From the NCBI GenBank assembly GCA_905478765.1, contig CAJQJY010000002.1:60744-124743 (forward strand): a stretch of 64,000 nt of DNA, read 5' to 3'. The notes beneath the pieces are model-generated. The model was given only the letters and a program-made list of their open reading frames with translations. It made no database searches and had not been told where the DNA came from. The DNA comes from an uncultured Flavobacteriales bacterium (lineage in GTDB: Bacteria; Bacteroidota; Bacteroidia; Flavobacteriales; BACL11). Made by a program: the position numbers and the translations under genes. Each line of letters opens with the position of its first letter. The stretch's first letter is position 1. Positions 55,376 to 62,838 of the stretch are shown in pieces.

Positions 55376-55450
55376 CGGGGTATAGCGTAGCCCGGTTATC
55401 GCGCCTGCTTTGGGAGCAGGAGGTCGCAGGTTCGAATCCTGCTACCCCGA
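55376..55450 (+). tRNA. tRNA-Pro (anticodon UGG)
   Basis: A 75-base cloverleaf: acceptor CGGGGTA pairs with TACCCCG (55443-55449), discriminator A at 55450. The anticodon loop TTTGGGA (anticodon TGG) is closed by CCTGC/GCAGG, and the T loop is GTTCGAATCC. CCA is not encoded. Its 3' part is repeated imperfectly at 60581-60597, so it appears to be the insertion site of the element described next. The gene itself is intact. Confidence 0.96.
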
Positions 55451-55451
55451 C
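55435..55451 (+). repeat. Putative attL core (3' end of tRNA-Pro)
   Basis: AATCCTGCTACCCCGAC, covering part of the T arm and the acceptor 3' strand of tRNA-Pro plus one base. It matches 60581-60597 at 16 of 17 positions. Both copies are also preceded by a GGTCG (55422-55426 and 60576-60580), but at different distances. Confidence 0.65.
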
Positions 55452-55779
55452 ATTTTTCTCCACCAAAATCGACGATTTTAAGGAGTAACACACTGATTAC
55501 CAAGCCCAAGAACATAAGATTTAGAAATTATTTTATAAAATAATTTTTTACCCCCTTTTATCAGATAATGCCACCAAAAAAAATGTAAAACGGTGAAAAT
55601 TCTGGTGAAAGAAAATTGGCGTAAATATTTTCTTCTTTTTTTAAGATCAAAAATTTCATCACTTTACATCCGTAGGTTCATATTTCTAAAGATATATTGC
55701 TTTATATCTTTAAAGATAACTTATTGTAAATCAATTTATTAAATACATTTTGTATTGCATAATTTAATAAATTTGTAAG
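55452..55779. other. 328-base noncoding region between tRNA-Pro and the integrase gene
   Basis: No plausible ORF; open frames on the minus strand here run antisense to the tRNAs. It contains a paired-GGTG motif (55591-55610) and a 9-bp inverted repeat with a 6-base loop (AAAGATATA at 55688-55696 with TATATCTTT at 55703-55711). It is very AT-rich and probably holds the integrase promoter and recombination-protein binding sites. Confidence 0.5.
55591..55610 (+). other. Paired GGTG motif, candidate arm-type site (left)
   Basis: CGGTGAAAATTCTGGTGAAA: two GGTG boxes 12 bases apart, each followed by an A run. The same arrangement and spacing occur at 60512-60532 near the right end of the element. 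Such sites could bind the N-terminal arm-binding domain of the integrase. Assignment is by pattern and position only. Confidence 0.35.
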
Positions 55780-56973
55780 ATGAAAAAACAATTATTTGTA
55801 AGCTTTTTAGCCAGAAAAGCATTAACCAAGAAAACTGGGATGGTTCCTATATACTGTAAAGTGAGATATAACGATACCACAGTCCAGTTTTACACCCAAA
55901 TAGATGTACTGTATATAAATTGGGATTCCAAAAGAACACGCGTTAGGGGTAATAGTAAAAAAGCGCTGAATTTAGAGTTAGAAACTATACGCGTTGATAT
56001 AATAGAAAAGCATAATGCATTAATAAAAACCAATGTAATTATAACAGCCAAGACTGTTCTGGATTTTTATAAAAATGATACACTTATAATGAATAGTATT
56101 ATAAATGTATTTAATCAGCATAATGAAAATATGAAATCGCTTATTGGAATAGAATATAGTTATGGTTCATTTAAAAATTATATAACGACAATAAAACATT
56201 TAAAAAATTATATAAAAAAAATATATAACGCTAATGATATTTCACTCACTCAAATAAACTATAATTTTATATATAATTTTTCAAAGTTTATATTATTAAA
56301 TACAAAATGCACACATAATGGAATGATGAAACATATTCAGCGTTTTAAGAAGATAACTAACTTTTGTATAAAGAACAATTATATAACAAAAGATCCTTTT
56401 GTTGGTTTTAAAATTTCATTTAAAAAAACGAATCGTGTTTATATAAATAAAGACGAATTATATATACTAAAAAATATAAAATTAAATAACAGTTTAAATA
56501 AAGTGCGTGATATATTTTTATTTGCGTGTTACACTGGTCTTTCATATATAGATTTATATAATTTAAATATAAAAAATATACAAAAAGGTAATGATGGCTT
56601 AGAATGGATTTATATAAAAAGACATAAAACCGATATACCTTCAAATGTCCCTATTTTACCATATGCCTTATATATTTTAGATATATATAAAAAGCAAAAA
56701 AACACAAATAGAATTTTTCCAATGATAAGTAATCAAAAAACAAATAAAGCATTAAAGGAAATAGCGCGTTTATGTAATTTTAATAAAAAACTAACATTTC
56801 ATAGTGCCAGACATACATTTGCAACCACAATTACATTAACAAATGGAGTGCCTATAGAAACAGTATCAAAAATGCTTGGACATAATAATATAAAAACTAC
56901 TCAAATATATGCACGCGTAATAGAATCTAAAATAAGTGCAGATATGTTGAAATTAAGACAGAAATCTATATAA
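55780..56973 (+). CDS. Tyrosine recombinase (integrase) of the tRNA-Pro element
   Basis: 397 residues. N-terminal arm-binding-like domain (about 5-60, LFVSFLARKALTKKTGMVPIYCKVRYN), SAM-like core-binding domain (about 95-205), catalytic domain (about 215-390). Catalytic residues visible: Lys283 in RHKTDIP, His341 and Arg344 in FHSARHTF, His368 in GHNNIKTT and Tyr377 in IYARV. At the Arg I position the sequence is YTGLSYIDL, with Ser255 in place of Arg; the Bacteroides CTnDOT integrase IntDOT is also known to lack this Arg. Strongly AT-biased codons set it apart from neighbours. No excisionase-like gene is next to it. Confidence 0.92.
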   Translation: MKKQLFVSFLARKALTKKTGMVPIYCKVRYNDTTVQFYTQIDVLYINWDSKRTRVRGNSKKALNLELETIRVDIIEKHNALIKTNVIITAKTVLDFYKNDTLIMNSIINVFNQHNENMKSLIGIEYSYGSFKNYITTIKHLKNYIKKIYNANDISLTQINYNFIYNFSKFILLNTKCTHNGMMKHIQRFKKITNFCIKNNYITKDPFVGFKISFKKTNRVYINKDELYILKNIKLNNSLNKVRDIFLFACYTGLSYIDLYNLNIKNIQKGNDGLEWIYIKRHKTDIPSNVPILPYALYILDIYKKQKNTNRIFPMISNQKTNKALKEIARLCNFNKKLTFHSARHTFATTITLTNGVPIETVSKMLGHNNIKTTQIYARVIESKISADMLKLRQKSI

Positions 56974-57121
56974 ATTTTATATAATTTGTTGAAGTTATTT
57001 ATATAACTAAAATAAGTCCTAATATACTTTTATTATAGTATAGGCTATTTCTTATTGATATGTTTTTCATATAATTGCAACTGTATTACGGCAAATACAT
57101 TTTATTTTCTAAAATATATTT

Positions 57122-57610
57122 ATGAGAAAACAATTACTACTATTACTTTGCTTACCTTTTTTTGGTTTTGGGCAAATCACCTCACCTTCAGTTATTTCTA
57201 GTTCTGGTAATTCCTACAATAATGGAGGAGTAAATATGGATTATACTTTAGGAGAGATTGTAGTTGAGACTTTTCAACCCACTGTGACTCCTCTTCCTCT
57301 TACATATACTATCTTAACTCAAGGATTCCATCAAGGAATATTAAAAGTTACTACAAGCGTTGAGAATATTGATATTAAGACAAAAGTTTACCCAAATCCA
57401 ACTACTAACTTTATAATTATTGAGTTAGAAAAGAATGTCAATGCCGATATATTGGTTTATGATATTAATGGAAAGTTAGTTCTTAAGGATAAATTAAATG
57501 ATGAGAAGCAAAAGCAATTTGACTTTAGCTTTTTAAAACAAGGAAATTACTTTTTACATATAAACATCGCAGATAAGCAATCTGTTTATCAAATAAACAA
57601 ATCAAAATAA
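57122..57610 (+). CDS. Secreted protein with T9SS type A sorting domain
   Basis: 162 residues. Signal peptide (1-18, ending GFGQ), a short middle region with the pattern S-SGNSYNNGGVNMDYTLGE-VVETF (common in small flavobacterial exported proteins that carry a T9SS end), and a C-terminal type A sorting domain starting VYPNPTTNFIIIEL, followed by DILVYDINGKLV and LKQGNYFLHI. Type IX secretion would carry it to the cell surface. It is one base upstream of the collagen-like gene start, so the two form a unit. Confidence 0.88.
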   Translation: MRKQLLLLLCLPFFGFGQITSPSVISSSGNSYNNGGVNMDYTLGEIVVETFQPTVTPLPLTYTILTQGFHQGILKVTTSVENIDIKTKVYPNPTTNFIIIELEKNVNADILVYDINGKLVLKDKLNDEKQKQFDFSFLKQGNYFLHINIADKQSVYQINKSK

Positions 57611-57611
57611 G

Positions 57612-60404
57612 ATGAAAAAACTATTTACATTATTAGCAACTGTAACATTAAGTGTAATGTTATTTGCTCAAGCCCCACAATCATTTTCTTACCAGACGGT
57701 AATTAGAGATGCTAGTTGGCAAGTTCTATCCAATCAGAATATAAGTTTAGAGATTTCAATTATTGAGGATGTAGCTAATGGTACAGCAATCTATACTGAA
57801 TCTCATTCTGCAACTACTAATGAATTAGGTTTAGTTAATCTTTCTATTGGAGATGGAGGAGTAATGTCAGGATCTTGGAGTAATATAGACTGGGGAAACC
57901 ATACTTACTTTATTGAAGTAGCTGTTGATGTTACAGGAGGTACAAGTTATATTGTAATGGGTACTACTCAATTACGAAGTGTTCCTTATGCACTATATGC
58001 AGAAACTTCTGGATCAAGCACACCAGGTCCACAAGGTGCAACAGGAGCAACAGGCCCACAAGGTCCTATTGGATTAACAGGTCCTGCAGGTGCAAACGGA
58101 ATAGATGGAGCTGATGGACAAGATGGTGCTGACGGCGCAACAGGTCCTATTGGATTAACAGGAGCAACAGGCCCAGCAGGTAATGATGGTGCTGATGGAA
58201 ATGATGGAGCAGTTGGTGCAACAGGTCCTCCAGGTAATGATGGTGCTGATGGTACAAATGGTATTGATGGAGCAGTTGGTGCTACAGGTCCTCAAGGTAA
58301 TGATGGGGCTGATGGACAAGATGGTGCTGACGGCGCAACAGGTCCTATTGGATTAACAGGAGCAACAGGTCCTGCAGGTGCAAACGGAATAGATGGAACT
58401 AATGGAGTAGATGGTGCAACAGGTGCTATTGGATTAACAGGAGCAACAGGTCCTCAAGGTAGTGATGGTGCTGATGGTACAAATGGTATTGATGGAGCAG
58501 TTGGTGCAACAGGTCCTCCAGGTAATGATGGTTATACTCCTATGTTTGGAGTAGATTATTTTAATGGAGCAGATGGTGTTGATGGAACTAATGGAGTAGA
58601 TGGAATTGATGGGATAGACGGAATAGATGCAGTAGTAGATTACGATTCACTAGCAAATATTATTAGTGTAGACTCTATATTTATAACAACAGTTATTGGA
58701 GGATTAGATAGTATTACATCTAATAGCCAACCTGTCGGAAATGATTTTGAAGATGATAATCCTAACAATGATTTTAATACAAATATTATTGATCAAATAC
58801 CGCAAGGATTGGATGGTCAGACATTAATCTTTTATTCTACAGATAATAATATATATATAACAGATTCTGTAGGCTCATTTACAAGTATAATTTATTCTGT
58901 TCAAGCTAATTATATTAGTAATTTAACTTCCAATGAAAATGGAGATACACTATATTTTTTACAATACTCTGGAAATAGTATGGCCACTCCAACTATTATG
59001 ATGACATCAGTGAATAATTTTAACCCTGTTGCAGTTGGAACACTACCTTGCACTAGAAATGAGGTAAAACAATTTAAATATATTAATGGTAGTTTTTATT
59101 ATAACAAAAATCATAACCTCTTAAAAATTACAAATGGCAACATTCAACCAATAATTCATCCAAACGAATGTGCAAGCTTTACAGTATCTAATACTGGGAC
59201 AGAATACATCAGTCTTGAGCAGTCAGGTGGTAACAATATAATTATGGGAACAAATTATTCTCATTGTTGTTGGGAATTTGCGAAAGATATTGATGTGTCG
59301 GAATCTGAAAATCGGATCTACATGTGGAAATATAATAATGGCGGAGTAATTTCTTATTGGGATTTAAGTAATGATACTGAAACAATCTTATATGATCCAC
59401 AAGGTACAGTAGCATATACTAATAATATTCGTGAACAAGTAGTTAAATTTCATGAAAACAAAGTATATTTTAATGAAGGTAGTAGTATTTTTTCAGTTGA
59501 AAATAACGGAAATAATTCCCTTGTTATTTCTTCATCTCAAGATAATTCATCTGTGAATGGAATTGTTCCATTTAATTTCACCTATCAAGCTGTAAATGAT
59601 TCAAATACAACAGTCATGAATATTAATGATTTTATATTGTCAAATAATAAAAAAATCTTTTATTCTACAGATTTTAATATATATTTAACAGATTCTGTAG
59701 GTTCATTTACAAGTGCAATTTACTCTGTTCAAGCTAATTATATTAGTAATTTAACTTCTAATGAAAATGGAGATACACTATATTTTTTACAATATGGAAG
59801 TGCTTCGGCCACTCCAACTATTATGATGACATCAGTGAATAATTTTAACCCTGTTGCAGTTGGAACACTACCTTGCACTAGAAATGAGGTAAAACAATTT
59901 AAATATATTAATGGTAGTTTTTATTATAACAAAAATCATAACCTCTTAAAAATTACAAATGGCAACATTCAACCAATAATTCATCCAAACGAATGTGCAA
60001 GCTTTACAGTATCTAATACTGGGACAGAATACATCAGTCTTGAGCAGTCAGGTGGTAACAATATAATTATGGGAACAAATTATTCTCATTGTTGTTGGGA
60101 ATTTGCGAAAGATATTGATGTGTCGGAATCTGAAAATCGGATCTACATGTGGAAATATAATAATGGCGGAGTAATTTCTTATTGGGATTTAAGTAATGAT
60201 ACTGAAACAATCTTATATGATCCACAAGGTACAGTAGCATATACTAATAATATTCGTGAACAAGTAGTTAAATTTCATGAAAACAAAGTATATTTTAATG
60301 AAGGTAGTAGTATTTTTTCAGTTGAAAATAACGGAAATAATCCCCTTGTTATTTCTTCATCACAAGATAATTCATCTGTTAATGGAATTGCTGTAGTTGA
60401 TTAA
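57612..60404 (+). CDS. Collagen-like exported protein with duplicated C-terminal domain
   Basis: 930 residues. Signal peptide (1-20, ending LFAQ). An N-terminal domain (about 21-130) has the flavobacterial pattern QSFSYQTVIRDASWQVLSN...LRSVPYALYAETS that typically precedes collagen-like regions. A Gly-X-Y tract spans about residues 136-338 (GPQGATGATGPQG, many GADG/GNDG triplets), then an acidic linker, then two copies of a ~245-residue domain (about 406-651 and 682-926) resembling beta-propeller blades. The copies are nearly identical in DNA sequence. The protein ends without a recognisable T9SS domain, so its secretion or anchoring route is unclear. Likely an extended surface adhesin or appendage; inferred. 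Confidence 0.85.
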   Translation: MKKLFTLLATVTLSVMLFAQAPQSFSYQTVIRDASWQVLSNQNISLEISIIEDVANGTAIYTESHSATTNELGLVNLSIGDGGVMSGSWSNIDWGNHTYFIEVAVDVTGGTSYIVMGTTQLRSVPYALYAETSGSSTPGPQGATGATGPQGPIGLTGPAGANGIDGADGQDGADGATGPIGLTGATGPAGNDGADGNDGAVGATGPPGNDGADGTNGIDGAVGATGPQGNDGADGQDGADGATGPIGLTGATGPAGANGIDGTNGVDGATGAIGLTGATGPQGSDGADGTNGIDGAVGATGPPGNDGYTPMFGVDYFNGADGVDGTNGVDGIDGIDGIDAVVDYDSLANIISVDSIFITTVIGGLDSITSNSQPVGNDFEDDNPNNDFNTNIIDQIPQGLDGQTLIFYSTDNNIYITDSVGSFTSIIYSVQANYISNLTSNENGDTLYFLQYSGNSMATPTIMMTSVNNFNPVAVGTLPCTRNEVKQFKYINGSFYYNKNHNLLKITNGNIQPIIHPNECASFTVSNTGTEYISLEQSGGNNIIMGTNYSHCCWEFAKDIDVSESENRIYMWKYNNGGVISYWDLSNDTETILYDPQGTVAYTNNIREQVVKFHENKVYFNEGSSIFSVENNGNNSLVISSSQDNSSVNGIVPFNFTYQAVNDSNTTVMNINDFILSNNKKIFYSTDFNIYLTDSVGSFTSAIYSVQANYISNLTSNENGDTLYFLQYGSASATPTIMMTSVNNFNPVAVGTLPCTRNEVKQFKYINGSFYYNKNHNLLKITNGNIQPIIHPNECASFTVSNTGTEYISLEQSGGNNIIMGTNYSHCCWEFAKDIDVSESENRIYMWKYNNGGVISYWDLSNDTETILYDPQGTVAYTNNIREQVVKFHENKVYFNEGSSIFSVENNGNNPLVISSSQDNSSVNGIAVVD
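58829..59564 (+). repeat. Internal duplication, copy A
   Basis: First copy of a ~0.74-kb direct repeat inside the collagen-like gene, starting at CTTTTATTCTACAG. The second copy starts 828 bases later. Differences are concentrated in the first ~150 bases (including one 3-base deletion in copy B); the rest is almost identical base for base. Confidence 0.93.
59657..60389 (+). repeat. Internal duplication, copy B
   Basis: Second copy of the repeat. From about 59813 to 60340 it is essentially the same as copy A at the DNA level, including third codon positions, which indicates recent duplication or gene conversion. The reading frame is preserved in both copies and in the ~92-base spacer. Confidence 0.93.
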
Positions 60405-60511
60405 TATAACTGTTTATTTATTCAATAATTTAGTATATATATTTTAGAAAATAACTCAATACTCTGAAATTCCAATTATTTTTTCTAAGTTTGTTTTAGT
60501 AGATTGGTTAG

Positions 60512-60532
60512 CGGTGCAAAAAGTGGTGCAAA
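60512..60532 (+). other. Paired GGTG motif, candidate arm-type site (right)
   Basis: Two GGTGCAAA boxes 12 bases apart, the same layout as 55591-55610 (15 of 21 positions shared), located 48 bases inside the right-hand repeat of the element. Candidate integrase arm-type site; not proven. Confidence 0.35.
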
Positions 60533-60580
60533 TTTTAGTTTGAAAGCTTACTGTAATCTAGTGAAAAGGGTATAGGTCGT

Positions 60581-60597
60581 AATCCTGCTACCACGAC
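60581..60597 (+). repeat. Putative attR core (imperfect copy of tRNA-Pro 3' end)
   Basis: AATCCTGCTACCACGAC, one mismatch to the tRNA-Pro 3' end at 55435-55451. It is not part of a tRNA here, since the sequence before it has no cloverleaf, so it is best explained as the second attachment-site copy left by integration. Confidence 0.65.
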
Positions 60598-60608
60598 TGA
60601 AAAAACAA

Positions 60609-60673
60609 AAACCCACTCAAATGAGTGGGTTTCCTTTTGGTGGGCCTCTCGATCCTAAGTTCGAACTTTTTTT
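60609..60673 (+). repeat. Composite ~65-bp repeat, copy 1
   Basis: A perfect 10-bp hairpin (60609-60618 with 60623-60632, 4-base loop) followed by TGGTGGGCCT, a short variable part and CCTAAGTTCGAAC plus a T run. AAGTTCGAACTT is a 12-base palindrome. The last codons and stop of the DUF998-like gene (minus strand) are encoded within it. The hairpin probably also terminates transcription. Confidence 0.88.
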
Positions 60674-61329
60674 CTAAAGAATATTACTGAAGAGATAAAA
60701 AATAAAAGCATTGATAGTAAACATATCCATTCAATAATACAAACAAATAATATATTGGGTCTATTTTTGAGTATGACTAACATATTAACGTCAAGCTGAT
60801 GGAATTGTATAATATTTATTAATGTCGTGAATGATATAAAAATTCCTGAAATAACAAAATGCTTTGGAAGTTCTTGCTTTTTCATAAACAGAAAGTAGAT
60901 ATTAAATAATAATGAGGAAAAGAAACATAGATAAAAAAAGAGAAGAGCAGAAACAACGTGAATGAACGTATTATCCATAGAGAATATACCAATAGATATT
61001 GCAGATAATCCAATTGTAGAAATTATCCATTTGAATAAAACTTTAATGTTTCTAGAAGAATCAGGGATAATTTTAAGATAATAGAAAATTAAAAAAGGTG
61101 TACCAAAAATTAAAGATAGATTAAATATTTTAGCTTTTTCGGAACATTTATATTGACCTAATTCAGAAACAAAATGATTTAACACATTGTAATTTTCTCC
61201 TGAACAACCAATATAGTTGATAGAAGAGGTTATAATGCCATAAAGTATAATTAAGACACCTAAGCATCCTGTTAGAATTATAGTATTTAAGTTATATATT
61301 CTCACAGGTGCTAAAATAACAAAACCCAC
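60655..61329 (-). CDS. DUF998-like multi-pass membrane protein
   Basis: Up to 224 residues, with about six hydrophobic segments. HFVSELGQYKCSEKAKIFNLSLIFGTPFLIFYY resembles DUF998 proteins, which have a conserved S-x-x-G motif followed by a phospho- or metal-binding-like stretch of unknown function. There is no ATG near the N-terminus: the frame opens with GTG at 61329, inside hairpin copy 2, and another GTG at 61305 is the more natural start. The last six codons and stop lie in repeat copy 1. The gene thus exactly fills the interval between two repeat copies. Confidence 0.7.
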   Translation of the reverse strand: MGFVILAPVRIYNLNTIILTGCLGVLIILYGIITSSINYIGCSGENYNVLNHFVSELGQYKCSEKAKIFNLSLIFGTPFLIFYYLKIIPDSSRNIKVLFKWIISTIGLSAISIGIFSMDNTFIHVVSALLFFYLCFFSSLLFNIYFLFMKKQELPKHFVISGIFISFTTLINIIQFHQLDVNMLVILKNRPNILFVCIIEWICLLSMLLFFISSVIFFRKKVRT

Positions 61330-61389
61330 TCATTAGAGTGGGTTTTGTGCTATTAAGTGGGCCTTACGGTCCTAAGTTCGAACTTTTTT
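61321..61389 (+). repeat. Composite ~65-bp repeat, copy 2
   Basis: 11-bp perfect hairpin (61321-61331 with 61336-61346), then GTGGGCCTTACGGTCCTAAG and TTCGAAC plus six T. Relative to copy 1 the core differs at a few positions (TTACGG for CTCGA). It separates the start of the DUF998-like gene from the start of the SprB-repeat gene. Confidence 0.88.
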
Positions 61390-61415
61390 AGAAAATTAAT
61401 AAGTATGTTTGCATT

Positions 61416-62834
61416 ATGAAAAAAATACTTTATTTAATCTTACTACTTCCATTTTTATCTTACTCACAGATAATAGTAACAAATGCAAATCTTCCAAATA
61501 TTGGTGATACCGTAATTACAGCAGAAGATTTTGGTAATTATTTACCCGGACCATCTGGAGCGAATCAAAACTGGAATTTTGCAAATGCCGCAGGAATGCC
61601 AGATATGCTTCTAGGATTTATTGATCCTTTAACAACCCCGTATCAAGCTAGTTATCCCTCAAGTAATATTTGTGCGCAGCTAGATTCGGCAACGTATTAT
61701 TATTTAAATAGATCGGTAAATGGACTTGCTGCTGTTGGTTATGTTGATGCAGGAATGCTTTATCCTAACAATAAGATGTTATTACCTACACCTTTAAATT
61801 ATTTAGACACCATTACCAATACGCAGATTCTATTTCAATGGGATACCTTGCTGTCTCCTCCACTGCCTTCTATTTTAGCAGGAATACCTGGGCCTTTTAC
61901 TATTGACTCTATTAAAGCAGTTTATGGAAGTACGGATAAATATATTGTGGATGGATGGGGTCAAGTTCAGCTTCCAAATGGAACTTTTGATGCATTAAGA
62001 GTATATGAAACAAGTTTTGAGTTTGATAATACTTTGCTCAAGATAACAGACACATTAACAGGATTATCTCAATGGGTGCAAGAGCCTAATAGTGGTTCTA
62101 TCTCTTGGAATGAGAGTCGTTATAGCTGGAGAACTAATGACTCTACAATAACTTGGAGTTTAGCTGAAATTGAAACAGATTCTTCAGGAAATCCTTATGG
62201 AGATATTGTTTACTACTTAGGTAATTCCTTGAATAGCATTGTTGTTTCTCCGCCAATGGTTGATTTAGATAAATTGGTAGATGTGAGCTGTAATGGATTT
62301 TCAGATGGATTTATTATGTTAGATGTCTTTGGAACTGCTTTTCCTTTTACTTTCTCTTGGGCAGGCCCAAATGGATTCACGGATGCAAGTCAAGATATTT
62401 TTAATTTATTTGCTGGCACTTATATTTTAACTGTTACGGATGCCAATGGAAATAGTACAGTAGAAACATATATAATTAATGAACCACCACCACTAACCGC
62501 TTCAATTAGTCAGTCTGCACTTGATTTAATAGCCAATGTAAGTGGAGGAATACCTCCGTACAGTTATACATGGATTACAGGAGATACTTTATCAACTATT
62601 ACACCATCCTCTAATGGTATATATAGCTGTGATGTGAAAGATAAAGCAGGATGTATTATAAATGTAGTTTTTACTGTTACTAATGTCCCTACAAGTATTT
62701 TAGAATTTAATTCAGAAAGAAAACTTTTAAAAATTACTGATATATTAGGACAAAAAACTCCTTACAGAAAAAATACACCTCTCTTTTACATCTATGATGA
62801 TGGAACTGTGGAGAAGAAAATATTTTTTGAATAA
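61416..62834 (+). CDS. Secreted SprB-repeat protein with sorting-like C-terminus
   Basis: 472 residues. Signal peptide (1-17, ending LSYSQ), an N-terminal unknown region (about 18-275; NLPNIGDTVITAEDFGNYLPGP, YSWRTNDSTITWSLAEIETD), one SprB-type repeat (about 288-355; VSCNGFSDGFI, LFAGTYILTVTDANGN), a second shorter beta repeat (about 360-425), and a C-terminal module (RKLLKITDILGQ...LFYIYDDGTVEKK). The module closely matches the arylsulfotransferase-like protein at 38174-39955, pointing to type IX secretion. TATGTTTG at 61404-61411 is a -7-like element just before the ATG, implying a very short leader. Confidence 0.82.
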   Translation: MKKILYLILLLPFLSYSQIIVTNANLPNIGDTVITAEDFGNYLPGPSGANQNWNFANAAGMPDMLLGFIDPLTTPYQASYPSSNICAQLDSATYYYLNRSVNGLAAVGYVDAGMLYPNNKMLLPTPLNYLDTITNTQILFQWDTLLSPPLPSILAGIPGPFTIDSIKAVYGSTDKYIVDGWGQVQLPNGTFDALRVYETSFEFDNTLLKITDTLTGLSQWVQEPNSGSISWNESRYSWRTNDSTITWSLAEIETDSSGNPYGDIVYYLGNSLNSIVVSPPMVDLDKLVDVSCNGFSDGFIMLDVFGTAFPFTFSWAGPNGFTDASQDIFNLFAGTYILTVTDANGNSTVETYIINEPPPLTASISQSALDLIANVSGGIPPYSYTWITGDTLSTITPSSNGIYSCDVKDKAGCIINVVFTVTNVPTSILEFNSERKLLKITDILGQKTPYRKNTPLFYIYDDGTVEKKIFFE

Positions 62835-62838
62835 ATAA

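Larger units (their letters stand above)
55435..60597 (+). mobile_element. Putative 5.2-kb integrative element in tRNA-Pro
   Basis: Bounded by a 17-base sequence at the 3' end of tRNA-Pro (55435-55451) and a copy with one mismatch at 60581-60597, both in the same orientation. It contains a tyrosine recombinase gene adjacent to the tRNA (55780-56973), a T9SS cargo protein and a 930-residue collagen-like protein. Paired GGTG motifs occur near both ends. The integrase gene is visibly richer in A and T, with ATA the usual Ile codon, unlike the flanking genes. If the element is excised in thought, tRNA-Pro would be followed directly by the hairpin at 60609-60632, a sensible tRNA terminator. No transfer genes are seen, so it would depend on a helper for transfer. 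Confidence 0.68.

Noticed and set aside
55163..55493. Three open frames over the two tRNA genes (for example minus-strand peptides containing GFEPATSCSQSRR or ERKGFEPPVRA)
   Set aside because: They are translations of, or antisense to, tRNA-Ser and tRNA-Pro; peptides of this kind are a well-known annotation artefact of tRNA T-arms.
58020..58630. Short tandem DNA repeats suggestive of a CRISPR or minisatellite
   Set aside because: The periodicity is that of Gly-X-Y codons within a long intact gene, with no constant repeat-spacer structure.
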